Below the pieces are notes generated by a model. The model had not been told where the DNA came from. It worked only from the letters and a program-made list of their open reading frames with translations, and searched no databases. A DNA stretch of 7,519 nucleotides from Frankiaceae bacterium (lineage in GTDB: Bacteria; Actinomycetota; Actinomycetes; JAFAQI01): NCBI GenBank assembly GCA_030840545.1, contig JAVEEH010000158.1:1-7519 (forward strand), written 5' to 3'. The position numbers were made by a program, and so were the translations under genes. Of the stretch, positions 1-5,631 are shown in pieces (the stretch's first letter is position 1; the number at the start of each line of letters is the position of its first letter).

Positions 1-1
1 G

Positions 2-625
2 TCCTATCTGCTCGTAGACATGCACGCCCCCGGCGTGGAAGTCCGTCCGCTCAAGCAGATCACCGGTGACCCGGAGTTCAACGAGATCTTCTTCACCGAC
101 GTGCGCGTTCCGCGTGAGTCGATGCTCGGCGAGCCGGGCGAAGGCTGGAACGTCGCGATGACCACGCTGCTGCACGAGCGCGGCACGCTCGGCTTCGCCC
201 TGACGGCAGCGCCCGAGCGCCAGCTGCGCAACCTGCTGCGACTCGCCAAGCTTCCGACGCCGGATGGACGGGTGCCCGCGGACGACCCCGTCGTGCGCGA
301 CCAGCTCGCGCAGGAGTGGATCGACCTGCAGGCACTTCGGTTCACCAACTATCGCTCGCTGACGGCGTTGCAGAAGACCGGCGTGCCGGGGCCGGAGGGC
401 TCGGTCGCCAAGCTGCACTGGTCGGAGACCAACCAGCGACTGACCAAGCTGGCTCTGTCGTTGCAGGGGCTGTCGTCGCAGCTCGACGACGAGGGCGGCG
501 TCTGGGACGGCTACTGGCAATACCAGCAGCTGCGCAGCCGCGGCAACACGATCGAGGCCGGCACGTCCGAGGTGTTGCGCAACATCATCGCCGAACGGGT
601 CGTCGGGCTCCCCCGGTCGCGCTGA
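2..625 (+). CDS. Acyl-CoA dehydrogenase, large-subunit type (5'-truncated)
   Basis: This is the C-terminal 207 residues of an FAD-dependent acyl-CoA dehydrogenase; the start lies upstream of the window. The frame is open from base 2 and ends at TGA 623-625. The visible part runs from the end of the middle beta domain (LVDMHAPGVEVRPL, then FTDVRVPRESMLGEPGEGW) into the C-terminal helical domain. The ending IEAGTSEVLRNIIAERVVGLP is typical of mycobacterial FadE proteins that work in alpha2beta2 pairs. Alanine sits where medium-chain enzymes have the catalytic Glu of the YEGT motif. The Glu in LLHERGTLG (codon 176-178) lies at the helix-G position used as catalytic base in isovaleryl-CoA dehydrogenase and some FadE large subunits, so it is the likely base. 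The product would introduce an alpha,beta double bond into an acyl-CoA in the cytoplasm. Its partner is probably the next gene, 32 nt downstream. The family is near certain; the substrate is unknown. Confidence 0.93.
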   Translation, partial: SYLLVDMHAPGVEVRPLKQITGDPEFNEIFFTDVRVPRESMLGEPGEGWNVAMTTLLHERGTLGFALTAAPERQLRNLLRLAKLPTPDGRVPADDPVVRDQLAQEWIDLQALRFTNYRSLTALQKTGVPGPEGSVAKLHWSETNQRLTKLALSLQGLSSQLDDEGGVWDGYWQYQQLRSRGNTIEAGTSEVLRNIIAERVVGLPRSR

Positions 626-657
626 GCGAACCAGGCAAGGAAAGGACTGCTGGCGTC

Positions 658-1713
658 ATGGACTTCGCGTTCTCCGAGGAGCAAGAGCTGCTGCGCGCCG
701 CGGCGCGCGACTATCTGCGCGACCGCTGGCCGGTCGACCGCGTCGTGCGCGTCGCCGACGGTGCGCCGAGCCACGACCCGGCGACGTGGAGGGAGCTCGC
801 AGACATGGGCTGGCTCGACCCGTCGCTCGGACTCCTCGACCACGCGGTCCTTGCCGAGGAGACGGCCGGCATGCTGCTGCCCGCGCCGTGGTTCTCGACG
901 GTGGCGCTCGCCGGTCCGCTGCTCGACGACGAACTGCGCGAAGCGGTGAGCGCCGGTGAACGCTCCGCGACGCTTGCCTGGGCCGAGCCGTCGTCCTGGA
1001 CGCTGCGCGGACAACGTTCGACGGTGACCGCGGCCGACGGCCGGCTGACCGGCACGAAGCTGCCCGTCCCGGATCTCGCATCGGTGACGGACGTGGTCGT
1101 CGTCGCGGCCGACGGGCTCTACGCGATCGATCTGGTTGCGCATCCCGACGTCGTACATCCGCTGTCGACGATGGACCGCACCCGCCGGCTCGCCGAGCTG
1201 CGACTCGACGGCACTCCGGCCCGCCGACTCGACGTCGGGCCGGAAGCGCTTGTCGACGTACGACGCCGGTCGCTCGCCCTCGCCGCCTGTGAGGCCGTCG
1301 GCGTCTCGCAGCGTGCGCTGGACCTCGCCGCCGAGCACACGAAGACACGTCAACAGTTCGGGCGGGTCATCGGCACCTACCAAGGTGTCTCGCACCGGGT
1401 CGCGAACATCTTCGTCACGGTGCAGCTCGGCCGGTCCCTCGCCTACTGGGCGGCCTGGGCGGTAAGCGAGGCCGACGCGCAGCAGGACGCAGCGGTCGCC
1501 GCGGCGAAGTCGGCAGCCAGTGAAGGCGCTGTCTTCGCTTGTGAGAACGCGATCCAGGCCCACGGAGGCATCGGGTTCACGTGGGAGCACGTGCTGCATC
1601 GCTTCTACAAGCGGGCGCAGTGGCTGGAGGCGTTCGAAGGCTATGGCAGGACGCACCGGGCGGAGGTCGCGGCCGCGATCCTCGACGGCGACGACACAGA
1701 GGTGGCGGCATGA
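658..1713 (+). CDS. Acyl-CoA dehydrogenase, small-subunit (FadE partner) type
   Basis: This is a 351-residue acyl-CoA dehydrogenase family protein, probably the second subunit of a heterotetramer with the preceding gene. The ATG at 658 is supported by a strong purine-rich ribosome site (AAGGAAAGGA, 637-646) and by the usual N-terminus MDFAFSEEQELLRAAARDYL. The N-terminal helical domain covers about residues 1-110. The middle beta domain (about 110-200) is short and degenerate. The C-terminal helical domain carries RQQFGRVIGTYQGVSHR (from R231) and HGGIGFTWEHVLHRFYKRA, the signature of small FadE partners. The helix-G position where the large subunit has its catalytic Glu appears to be Ser205 here. 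However, FEGYGRTHR contains Glu327 at the place of the medium-chain enzyme's catalytic YEGT glutamate. This matters because the smaller partner is usually taken to be non-catalytic. The substrate could be a steroid side chain, branched or aromatic acyl-CoA; the sequence alone does not decide. The stop overlaps the next start (ATGA). Confidence 0.93.
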   Translation: MDFAFSEEQELLRAAARDYLRDRWPVDRVVRVADGAPSHDPATWRELADMGWLDPSLGLLDHAVLAEETAGMLLPAPWFSTVALAGPLLDDELREAVSAGERSATLAWAEPSSWTLRGQRSTVTAADGRLTGTKLPVPDLASVTDVVVVAADGLYAIDLVAHPDVVHPLSTMDRTRRLAELRLDGTPARRLDVGPEALVDVRRRSLALAACEAVGVSQRALDLAAEHTKTRQQFGRVIGTYQGVSHRVANIFVTVQLGRSLAYWAAWAVSEADAQQDAAVAAAKSAASEGAVFACENAIQAHGGIGFTWEHVLHRFYKRAQWLEAFEGYGRTHRAEVAAAILDGDDTEVAA

Positions 1714-2144
1714 CCGAGCTGACCAAGGTGCTCTACACGGCGAGCGCGACCGCTGAAGGTGGCCGCGAAGGACACACGGCGAGTGACGACGGACGGCTCG
1801 ACGTGAAGCTGTCGTCGCCCGCGGAGATGGGCGGCGCGGGTGGTGCCGGCACCAATCCCGAGCAGCTGTTCGCCGCCGGCTACGCGTCGTGCTTCCACTC
1901 CGCGTTGAAGCTCGTCGCCGGCCGGATGAAGCTCGACGCCGAGGGTTCGACGGTGACGGCCAAGGTCGGGATCGGCCCTCTTGCCGGCAGCCCGGGCTTC
2001 GGTCTCACCGTGGAGCTGAGTGCATCGCTGCCCGGCATCGAGGACCGCGAGCAGGCGCAGCAGGCGTTCGACCGGGCGCACCAGGTCTGCCCCTACTCCA
2101 ACGCGATCCGCGGCAACGTGGACGTCACACTGACGCTTGCCTGA
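1710..2144 (+). CDS. ohr: Organic hydroperoxide resistance protein (Ohr, OsmC/Ohr family)
   Basis: This is a 144-residue thiol peroxidase that reduces organic and fatty-acid hydroperoxides to alcohols in the cytoplasm; in the family, lipoylated protein partners are the known reductants. All four residues of the Ohr active site are present at the family's usual numbers: Arg19, Glu51, peroxidatic Cys61 (ASCFHSAL) and resolving Cys127 (VCPYSNAIRGNVDVTL). The GGAGGAGTNPEQLFAAGYASCFHSAL block and the length separate Ohr from OsmC proper. The ATG at 1710 overlaps the stop of the upstream acyl-CoA dehydrogenase as ATGA and has its own ribosome site (AGAGGTGG, 1698-1705), so translation is probably coupled. 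No ohrR (MarR-type) regulator is next to it, unlike the common ohr-ohrR arrangement. Control therefore probably comes from the operon promoter upstream of the window. The frame stays open upstream of 1710, but that part is only a shadow of the dehydrogenase gene. Confidence 0.96.
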   Translation: MTELTKVLYTASATAEGGREGHTASDDGRLDVKLSSPAEMGGAGGAGTNPEQLFAAGYASCFHSALKLVAGRMKLDAEGSTVTAKVGIGPLAGSPGFGLTVELSASLPGIEDREQAQQAFDRAHQVCPYSNAIRGNVDVTLTLA

Positions 2145-2526
2145 GTCGACGGAGCCGCCGGCCACACCGGCGCGCGACGCCGCCTCGGTCGATCGCGCGA
2201 TCAGGGCACTGCGGCTCATCGCCGTGGCACAGATCCTCGGCGTTGTCCTGCTCGTCGGTGGGATGGCGCTGCTGGTGGTCGACCTGGTGCGCAACCACAC
2301 GCTCGACTGCTCCGGCTTCGGCTTCGCAGGCACCGGCGTCGTGAGCTGCACGAAGCACTCTTACGCGTGGCCGGTCGGGCTGATGATCGGCGGTTTCGGG
2401 CTGACCGTGCTGGGTGTGTTCGTCAGCACCCAGTTAGCGGTGAAGCACGTCGGCGCACCGATCATGCGGGCGGCGCTGGCTCGCCGTCGCGTGCTCGAGG
2501 GCCGGGCCGGCGACGACCCGTCTTGA
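2137..2526 (+). CDS. Small two-helix membrane protein of unknown function
   Basis: I do not recognise this 129-residue protein. It has a polar N-terminus of about 25 residues, a hydrophobic helix at about 27-51, a loop of about 27 residues with two cysteines (Cys58 and Cys71), a second helix at about 79-101, and a basic C-terminal tail (RRRVLEGR). This predicts a two-pass inner-membrane protein with both ends in the cytoplasm and the cysteine loop outside, where a disulfide could form. The start is uncertain. The TTG at 2137 overlaps the end of ohr by 8 nt and has no strong ribosome site, which suggests coupling. The only later in-frame option seen, GTG at 2224, falls inside the first membrane helix and would destroy it. 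It appears to be the last gene of the acyl-CoA dehydrogenase/ohr operon and ends 7 nt before a convergent gene. Its role is unknown. Confidence 0.8.
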   Translation: MPESTEPPATPARDAASVDRAIRALRLIAVAQILGVVLLVGGMALLVVDLVRNHTLDCSGFGFAGTGVVSCTKHSYAWPVGLMIGGFGLTVLGVFVSTQLAVKHVGAPIMRAALARRRVLEGRAGDDPS

Positions 2527-2538
2527 CGTTCGGTCAGG
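2522..2538. terminator. Short hairpin across convergent stop codons
   Basis: Arms CTTGAC (2522-2527) and GTCAGG (2533-2538) pair around a 5-nt loop, with one G-U pair. The hairpin contains the TGA of the membrane-protein gene and the stop of the opposite-strand coiled-coil gene in opposite arms. There is no U-tract. The stem is short, so it is a weak candidate for a shared bidirectional terminator. Confidence 0.3.
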
Positions 2539-2881
2539 CGGTGTCGCGCTTGGACGGCCCGAGGAGCACGTCGAACGCGGGGCTGTTGCCGCGCGAGACC
2601 TCGAGCGGCGGCACCTCGAGCCTGTTGTCGCTGTCCACCGACACCGGCCACGCGAGCGGAACGTCGTCACCGTCGCGGATCAGGTCGACCTTGTCCTCGA
2701 CGCGTTCAAGTCGCTCGGCGAGCCGCCGGACCTCGGTGCGCAGGTTCGCGACCGCGGCTGCCTCAGCCGGCTGGGCGGCGATCGGCGTGGGCTCCTCACG
2801 GCGCACGTCGCGCAACGCGGCGGCGATCGCTCGCCGACGATCTTCAAGGTTGGCAGGCGGCGTCAGGTAATCGGGGGACAC
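2534..2881 (-). CDS. Small coiled-coil protein of unknown function
   Basis: This is a 115-residue soluble protein that I cannot assign to a family. Residues 12-30 are charged and probably helical. A Pro/Ala-rich linker (31-43) leads into a clear heptad coiled coil, with Val44, Leu47, Val51, Leu54, Leu58, Val61, Val65 and Ile68 in 4-3 spacing. The C-terminal third (about 70-115) is an acidic, extended segment with several prolines. There is no signal peptide or membrane segment. The protein is probably an oligomer or adaptor in the cytoplasm. The start is GTG at 2881 (MSPDYLTPP); no convincing ribosome site lies upstream, but a TANNNT box ends 8 nt before it, so a nearly leaderless mRNA is possible. 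It is convergent with the membrane-protein gene and divergent from the aldehyde dehydrogenase, with which it may share a control region. Coding is supported by the heptad pattern and by the gene fitting exactly between its neighbours. Confidence 0.78.
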   Translation of the reverse strand: MSPDYLTPPANLEDRRRAIAAALRDVRREEPTPIAAQPAEAAAVANLRTEVRRLAERLERVEDKVDLIRDGDDVPLAWPVSVDSDNRLEVPPLEVSRGNSPAFDVLLGPSKRDTA

Positions 2882-2932
2882 AACTCGCGAGGCTATCTTG
2901 AGTTCACCACGCAGCGACGAGGAGACCCCATC
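2882..2932. promoter_or_regulatory. Divergent promoter region with overlapping -10-like boxes
   Basis: This 51-nt gap separates two divergent starts. On the + strand TATCTT (2894-2899) fits TANNNT and would give a short leader ending in the ribosome site GAGGAG (2919-2924), 8 nt before the aldehyde dehydrogenase ATG. On the - strand TAGCCT (2895-2890) also fits TANNNT and lies 8 nt before the GTG at 2881. The two boxes share two bases. AACTC (2882-2886) and GAGTT (2900-2904) form an inverted repeat around both boxes. No good -35 boxes are seen. The ribosome site is solid; the promoters are inference. Confidence 0.4.
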
Positions 2933-4435
2933 ATGTCCGTGACCGAGGACCGCATCCGGACCAGCGGCGGCCAGACCTTCGACTCACTGTCCCCCGCGAC
3001 GGGTGAGGTCGTCGGCACCTTCCCCGTGCACGACGAGGCCGAGGTACGCCGAGCAGTGCAGCACGCGCGCAAGGCAGCGCAGTGGTGGGGTGAGCTCGGC
3101 TTCGACGGCCGGAAGGTTCGCCTCCGCGCCTTCGCCGGTGTGCTGACCCGGCGCCGGGAAGAGCTGCTCGCCCTCATCTCGCTGGAGAACGGCAAACCGC
3201 GGGTCGACGCGTTCATCGAGCACCTGCTCGCGATCGAGCACCTCGACTGGGCGGCCCGCAACGCGCACCGCATCATGAAGCCGCGCAAGGTTGGCGGCTC
3301 GATGCTGCTCGCCAACGTCAAACCGATCCTGGAATACCAGTCGCTCGGGGTCGTGGGTGTCATCGGGCCGTGGAACTATCCGCTGTTCACGCCGATGGGC
3401 TCGATCGGCTATGCGCTCGCCGCCGGCAACGCCGTCGTGTTCAAGCCGAGCGAGTTCACCCCCGCGGTCGGCGTGTGGCTGGCCGAGGCCTTCAAGGAGG
3501 TCGTGCCCGAACAACCGGTCTTCCAGGTGATCACCGGCTTCGGTGACACCGGAGCCGCGCTCTGCCGCGCGGGTGTCGACAAGCTCGCCTTCACCGGCTC
3601 CGCTCCCACCGGACGCAAGATCATGGCCACCTGCGCCGAGACGCTCACGCCGGTCCTGCTCGAGCTGGGCGGCAAGGACGCGATGCTCGTCGACAGCGAT
3701 GCCGACATCAAGGCGGCGGCCGGAGCCGCTCTGTGGGGTGCCTGCTCGAACGCCGGGCAGACGTGCATCGGCATCGAGCGGGTCTATGTCGTCGACGCGG
3801 TCTACGACCGGTTCGTCGCCGAGCTGACCGAGGCGGCCAAGGACCTCAAGGCCGGCGGCGACGACGCGGTGATCGGGCCGATGACGATGCCCAAGCAGCT
3901 CGACATCGTCCGCGAGCACGTGGACGAGGCACTCGACCGCGGCGCGCGGGCGATCATCGGTGGTCGCGAGTCCGTCCGCGCCCCTTACATCGACCCGATC
4001 ATCCTCGTCGACGTGCCGGACGACGCGCGGGTGATGCGCGAGGAGACGTTCGGACCCGTGTTGCCCGTGACCCGGGTCCGCGATCTCGACGAAGCCATCG
4101 AGCGTGCCAACCGCACGTCGTACGGGCTCGGCGCGGCTGTGTTCGCAAAGAAGCGCGGCTATGAGGCGGCCCGCAAGATGCGGTCCGGCATGACGAGTGT
4201 CAACGCGGTGCTCGCCTTCGCCGGCTTCCCGTCCCTGCCGTTCGGCGGCGTCGGCGAGTCGGGCTTCGGCCGCATCCACGGTGCCGACGGCCTGAAGGAG
4301 TTCACCCGCGCCAAGTCGATCGCCCGACAGCGCTTCGCCACGCCTGCGGAGATGATGTCGTTCGACCGGCCGGCGTGGTTGCCGAAGGTTGCGGCGAAGC
4401 TGGGCGAGCTGAGGTACGGGCGCCGCGGTCGCTGA
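2933..4435 (+). CDS. NAD(P)+-dependent aldehyde dehydrogenase
   Basis: This is a 500-residue member of the aldehyde dehydrogenase superfamily, which oxidises an aldehyde to its carboxylic acid with NAD+ or NADP+ in the cytoplasm. The catalytic set is complete: Asn148 in GPWNYPL, Glu244 in LELGGKD, and nucleophile Cys278 in NAGQTCIGIERVYV. Glu244 and Cys278 are 34 residues apart, as in the standard family numbering. The cofactor-binding loop FTGSAPTGRKI and the EETFGPVLPV and PFGGVGESGFGR motifs are also present. The length is normal. The ATG at 2933 has ribosome site GAGGAG 8 nt upstream. The TCIGIERVYV block and a C-terminal tail of about 40 residues after the fold recall the mycobacterial group that includes gabD2-type enzymes, but no residue I can see fixes succinate semialdehyde as substrate. 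It appears to be a single-gene unit. Its closeness to the acyl-CoA dehydrogenases suggests lipid- or sterol-derived aldehydes, which is inference. Confidence 0.96.
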   Translation: MSVTEDRIRTSGGQTFDSLSPATGEVVGTFPVHDEAEVRRAVQHARKAAQWWGELGFDGRKVRLRAFAGVLTRRREELLALISLENGKPRVDAFIEHLLAIEHLDWAARNAHRIMKPRKVGGSMLLANVKPILEYQSLGVVGVIGPWNYPLFTPMGSIGYALAAGNAVVFKPSEFTPAVGVWLAEAFKEVVPEQPVFQVITGFGDTGAALCRAGVDKLAFTGSAPTGRKIMATCAETLTPVLLELGGKDAMLVDSDADIKAAAGAALWGACSNAGQTCIGIERVYVVDAVYDRFVAELTEAAKDLKAGGDDAVIGPMTMPKQLDIVREHVDEALDRGARAIIGGRESVRAPYIDPIILVDVPDDARVMREETFGPVLPVTRVRDLDEAIERANRTSYGLGAAVFAKKRGYEAARKMRSGMTSVNAVLAFAGFPSLPFGGVGESGFGRIHGADGLKEFTRAKSIARQRFATPAEMMSFDRPAWLPKVAAKLGELRYGRRGR

Positions 4436-4443
4436 CCGTCGGC
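4422..4443. terminator. GC-rich hairpin between convergent genes, possible bidirectional terminator
   Basis: GCCGCGGTC (4422-4430) pairs with GACCG (4434-4438) and CGGC (4440-4443). This gives nine Watson-Crick pairs, a single bulged T at 4439 and a 3-nt loop. It contains the TGA of the aldehyde dehydrogenase and touches the TAG of the opposite-strand transglycosylase. No U-tract follows on either side, as is common for actinobacterial terminators. Confidence 0.5.
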
Positions 4444-5588
4444 TAGGAGTAGGCGACGGCGTAGGCAAGCACCTCGCGGACGTACCAGTCCGCGTGGTTG
4501 TAAGCCCAGATGGCGTCGTAGAGCGCCTGCCCGCCGCGCCCCGCGCCGGCGAAGCAGAGATAGCGCGCCGCTGAGTAGACGGCGTCAGCCGGATCGTGGA
4601 TGTCGACCACGCCGTCTCCGCCGCCATCGACGCCGTAGACGGCGAACGTCGAGGGCAGGAACTGCATCGGGCCGACAGCTCCCTTGATCGACGTTCGCGT
4701 GTCTGCTCCGTGGCCGGTCTCGACGGCGCCGATGCCGGCGAGGACGGTCCAGGGCAGCCCTGCACACGTGGTGGCCGCCGCCCGGTAGAGGGCGAGGTAG
4801 GACGACGGGATGCTCGCCCTGGCCAGGTCGCTCATCGTCGACTGGTCCACTGTCTCCGGCCGGGCGCCGTAGACGACCGCGCGCGCACCGAAGAGACGGT
4901 GGACTGCCGCCGTGATCGCCCCGATGGACAGCTGCGGGGCGCTGACCATCAGCTCGCGGGCCGCATGCAGGCCGAGGAGCTGCGCCCCGACGTGGTCGAC
5001 GATGGCCTGCGCATGGCCCAGACCGAGCGAGGCGAAGGCACCCAGCCGCACCAAGACCGGACGGCCGGCCGGGCCGTGCACCGGCAGGGTTGCGCCGAGC
5101 TTTCGGGCGAACCGGTGCGACTCCGAGTAGGTGATCGTCAGCTCACCGCGCGCCACGGACTGCCACAGCGCGTCCGACTTCGCGGTCAGGGCCGGCGTGA
5201 ACCCGCGGATCTCGTTGGCGTCCACGCCCAGCGCCGGCAGCGTCCGGCCGCGGAGCCGGACGTGGCCCCGGTCGAGGACGGCCACGGCAACCACGCCGGG
5301 CCGGTGTTCGAGCCGCCACACCCGGGCGGGGTCGGCGCGGCGCGGCACGGTCACGACGACATCGGGGGTGGTCAGGCGTGCCAACGGCAGCAGCCGGGTG
5401 TCGCGGGACGACCGGTCGGCGCGGATGACCGTGGGCCGGACGCCGGTGTGGGGCACCCCTGGGTGGGCCACCGGACGGGTCGGGCCGGGTGTCAGTCCGT
5501 GCGCAGCCCCCACGGCCACACCCGCGCCTGCGACGGCGAGGGAGGCCACGCCCACGACGACAGCCGTGAGCCGGCGGGAGCGAGGCAC
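4443..5588 (-). CDS. Secreted lytic murein transglycosylase (MltB-like) with long N-terminal domain
   Basis: This is a 381-residue exported protein predicted to cut the glycan strands of peptidoglycan outside the membrane. Residues 1-30 look like a Sec signal peptide: basic RSRR, a hydrophobic stretch, then Ala-rich residues near 27-30. Residues 34-65 are a Pro/Arg-rich linker. Residues about 75-245 form an alpha/beta domain (GVDANEIRGFTPALTAKSDALW, then ELTITYSESHRFARKLG) resembling the extracytoplasmic domain of MacB/FtsX-type permeases. The C-terminal part is an MltB/SLT-like catalytic domain: GIGAVETGHG with catalytic Glu290, GAVGPMQFLPSTF at 303-315, and a calcium-loop-like segment starting at Asp321. 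GTG at 5588 is chosen because AGGAAAG sits 12 nt upstream; GTG at 5600 would touch that site. The frame stays open upstream to 6107, but only as a shadow of the phosphatase gene. It lies 43 nt after the phosphatase, probably in one transcript. Confidence 0.9.
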   Translation of the reverse strand: MPRSRRLTAVVVGVASLAVAGAGVAVGAAHGLTPGPTRPVAHPGVPHTGVRPTVIRADRSSRDTRLLPLARLTTPDVVVTVPRRADPARVWRLEHRPGVVAVAVLDRGHVRLRGRTLPALGVDANEIRGFTPALTAKSDALWQSVARGELTITYSESHRFARKLGATLPVHGPAGRPVLVRLGAFASLGLGHAQAIVDHVGAQLLGLHAARELMVSAPQLSIGAITAAVHRLFGARAVVYGARPETVDQSTMSDLARASIPSSYLALYRAAATTCAGLPWTVLAGIGAVETGHGADTRTSIKGAVGPMQFLPSTFAVYGVDGGGDGVVDIHDPADAVYSAARYLCFAGAGRGGQALYDAIWAYNHADWYVREVLAYAVAYS

Positions 5589-5600
5589 CGTGCCGACCAC

Positions 5601-5607
5601 CTTTCCT
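5601..5607 (-). promoter_or_regulatory. Ribosome binding site that fixes the transglycosylase start
   Basis: The - strand reads AGGAAAG here, the only purine-rich site in the 43-nt gap between the phosphatase stop and the transglycosylase. It is 12 nt from GTG 5588 and directly abuts GTG 5600. It therefore supports the later start and a 381-residue product. Confidence 0.6.
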
Positions 5608-5631
5608 CGAACCCCCGCGACGCTGTAGGGG

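Noticed and set aside
511..1656. A 381-codon - strand open frame antisense to the second acyl-CoA dehydrogenase.
   Set aside because: It has no domain, is Arg-rich, and lies fully opposite a well-supported gene.
316..1713. A longer version of the second acyl-CoA dehydrogenase starting at 316.
   Set aside because: The extra N-terminus overlaps the first dehydrogenase out of frame and has shadow composition. ATG 658 has the standard family N-terminus and a strong ribosome site.
2933..4435. Naming the aldehyde dehydrogenase gabD2 (succinate semialdehyde dehydrogenase).
   Set aside because: The overall motif style is similar, but no substrate-specific residue could be verified by eye, so only the superfamily is called.
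2984..4765. A 593-codon - strand open frame antisense to the aldehyde dehydrogenase.
   Set aside because: The aldehyde dehydrogenase motifs prove the + strand frame. The antisense product is compositionally typical of high-GC shadow frames and has no motif.
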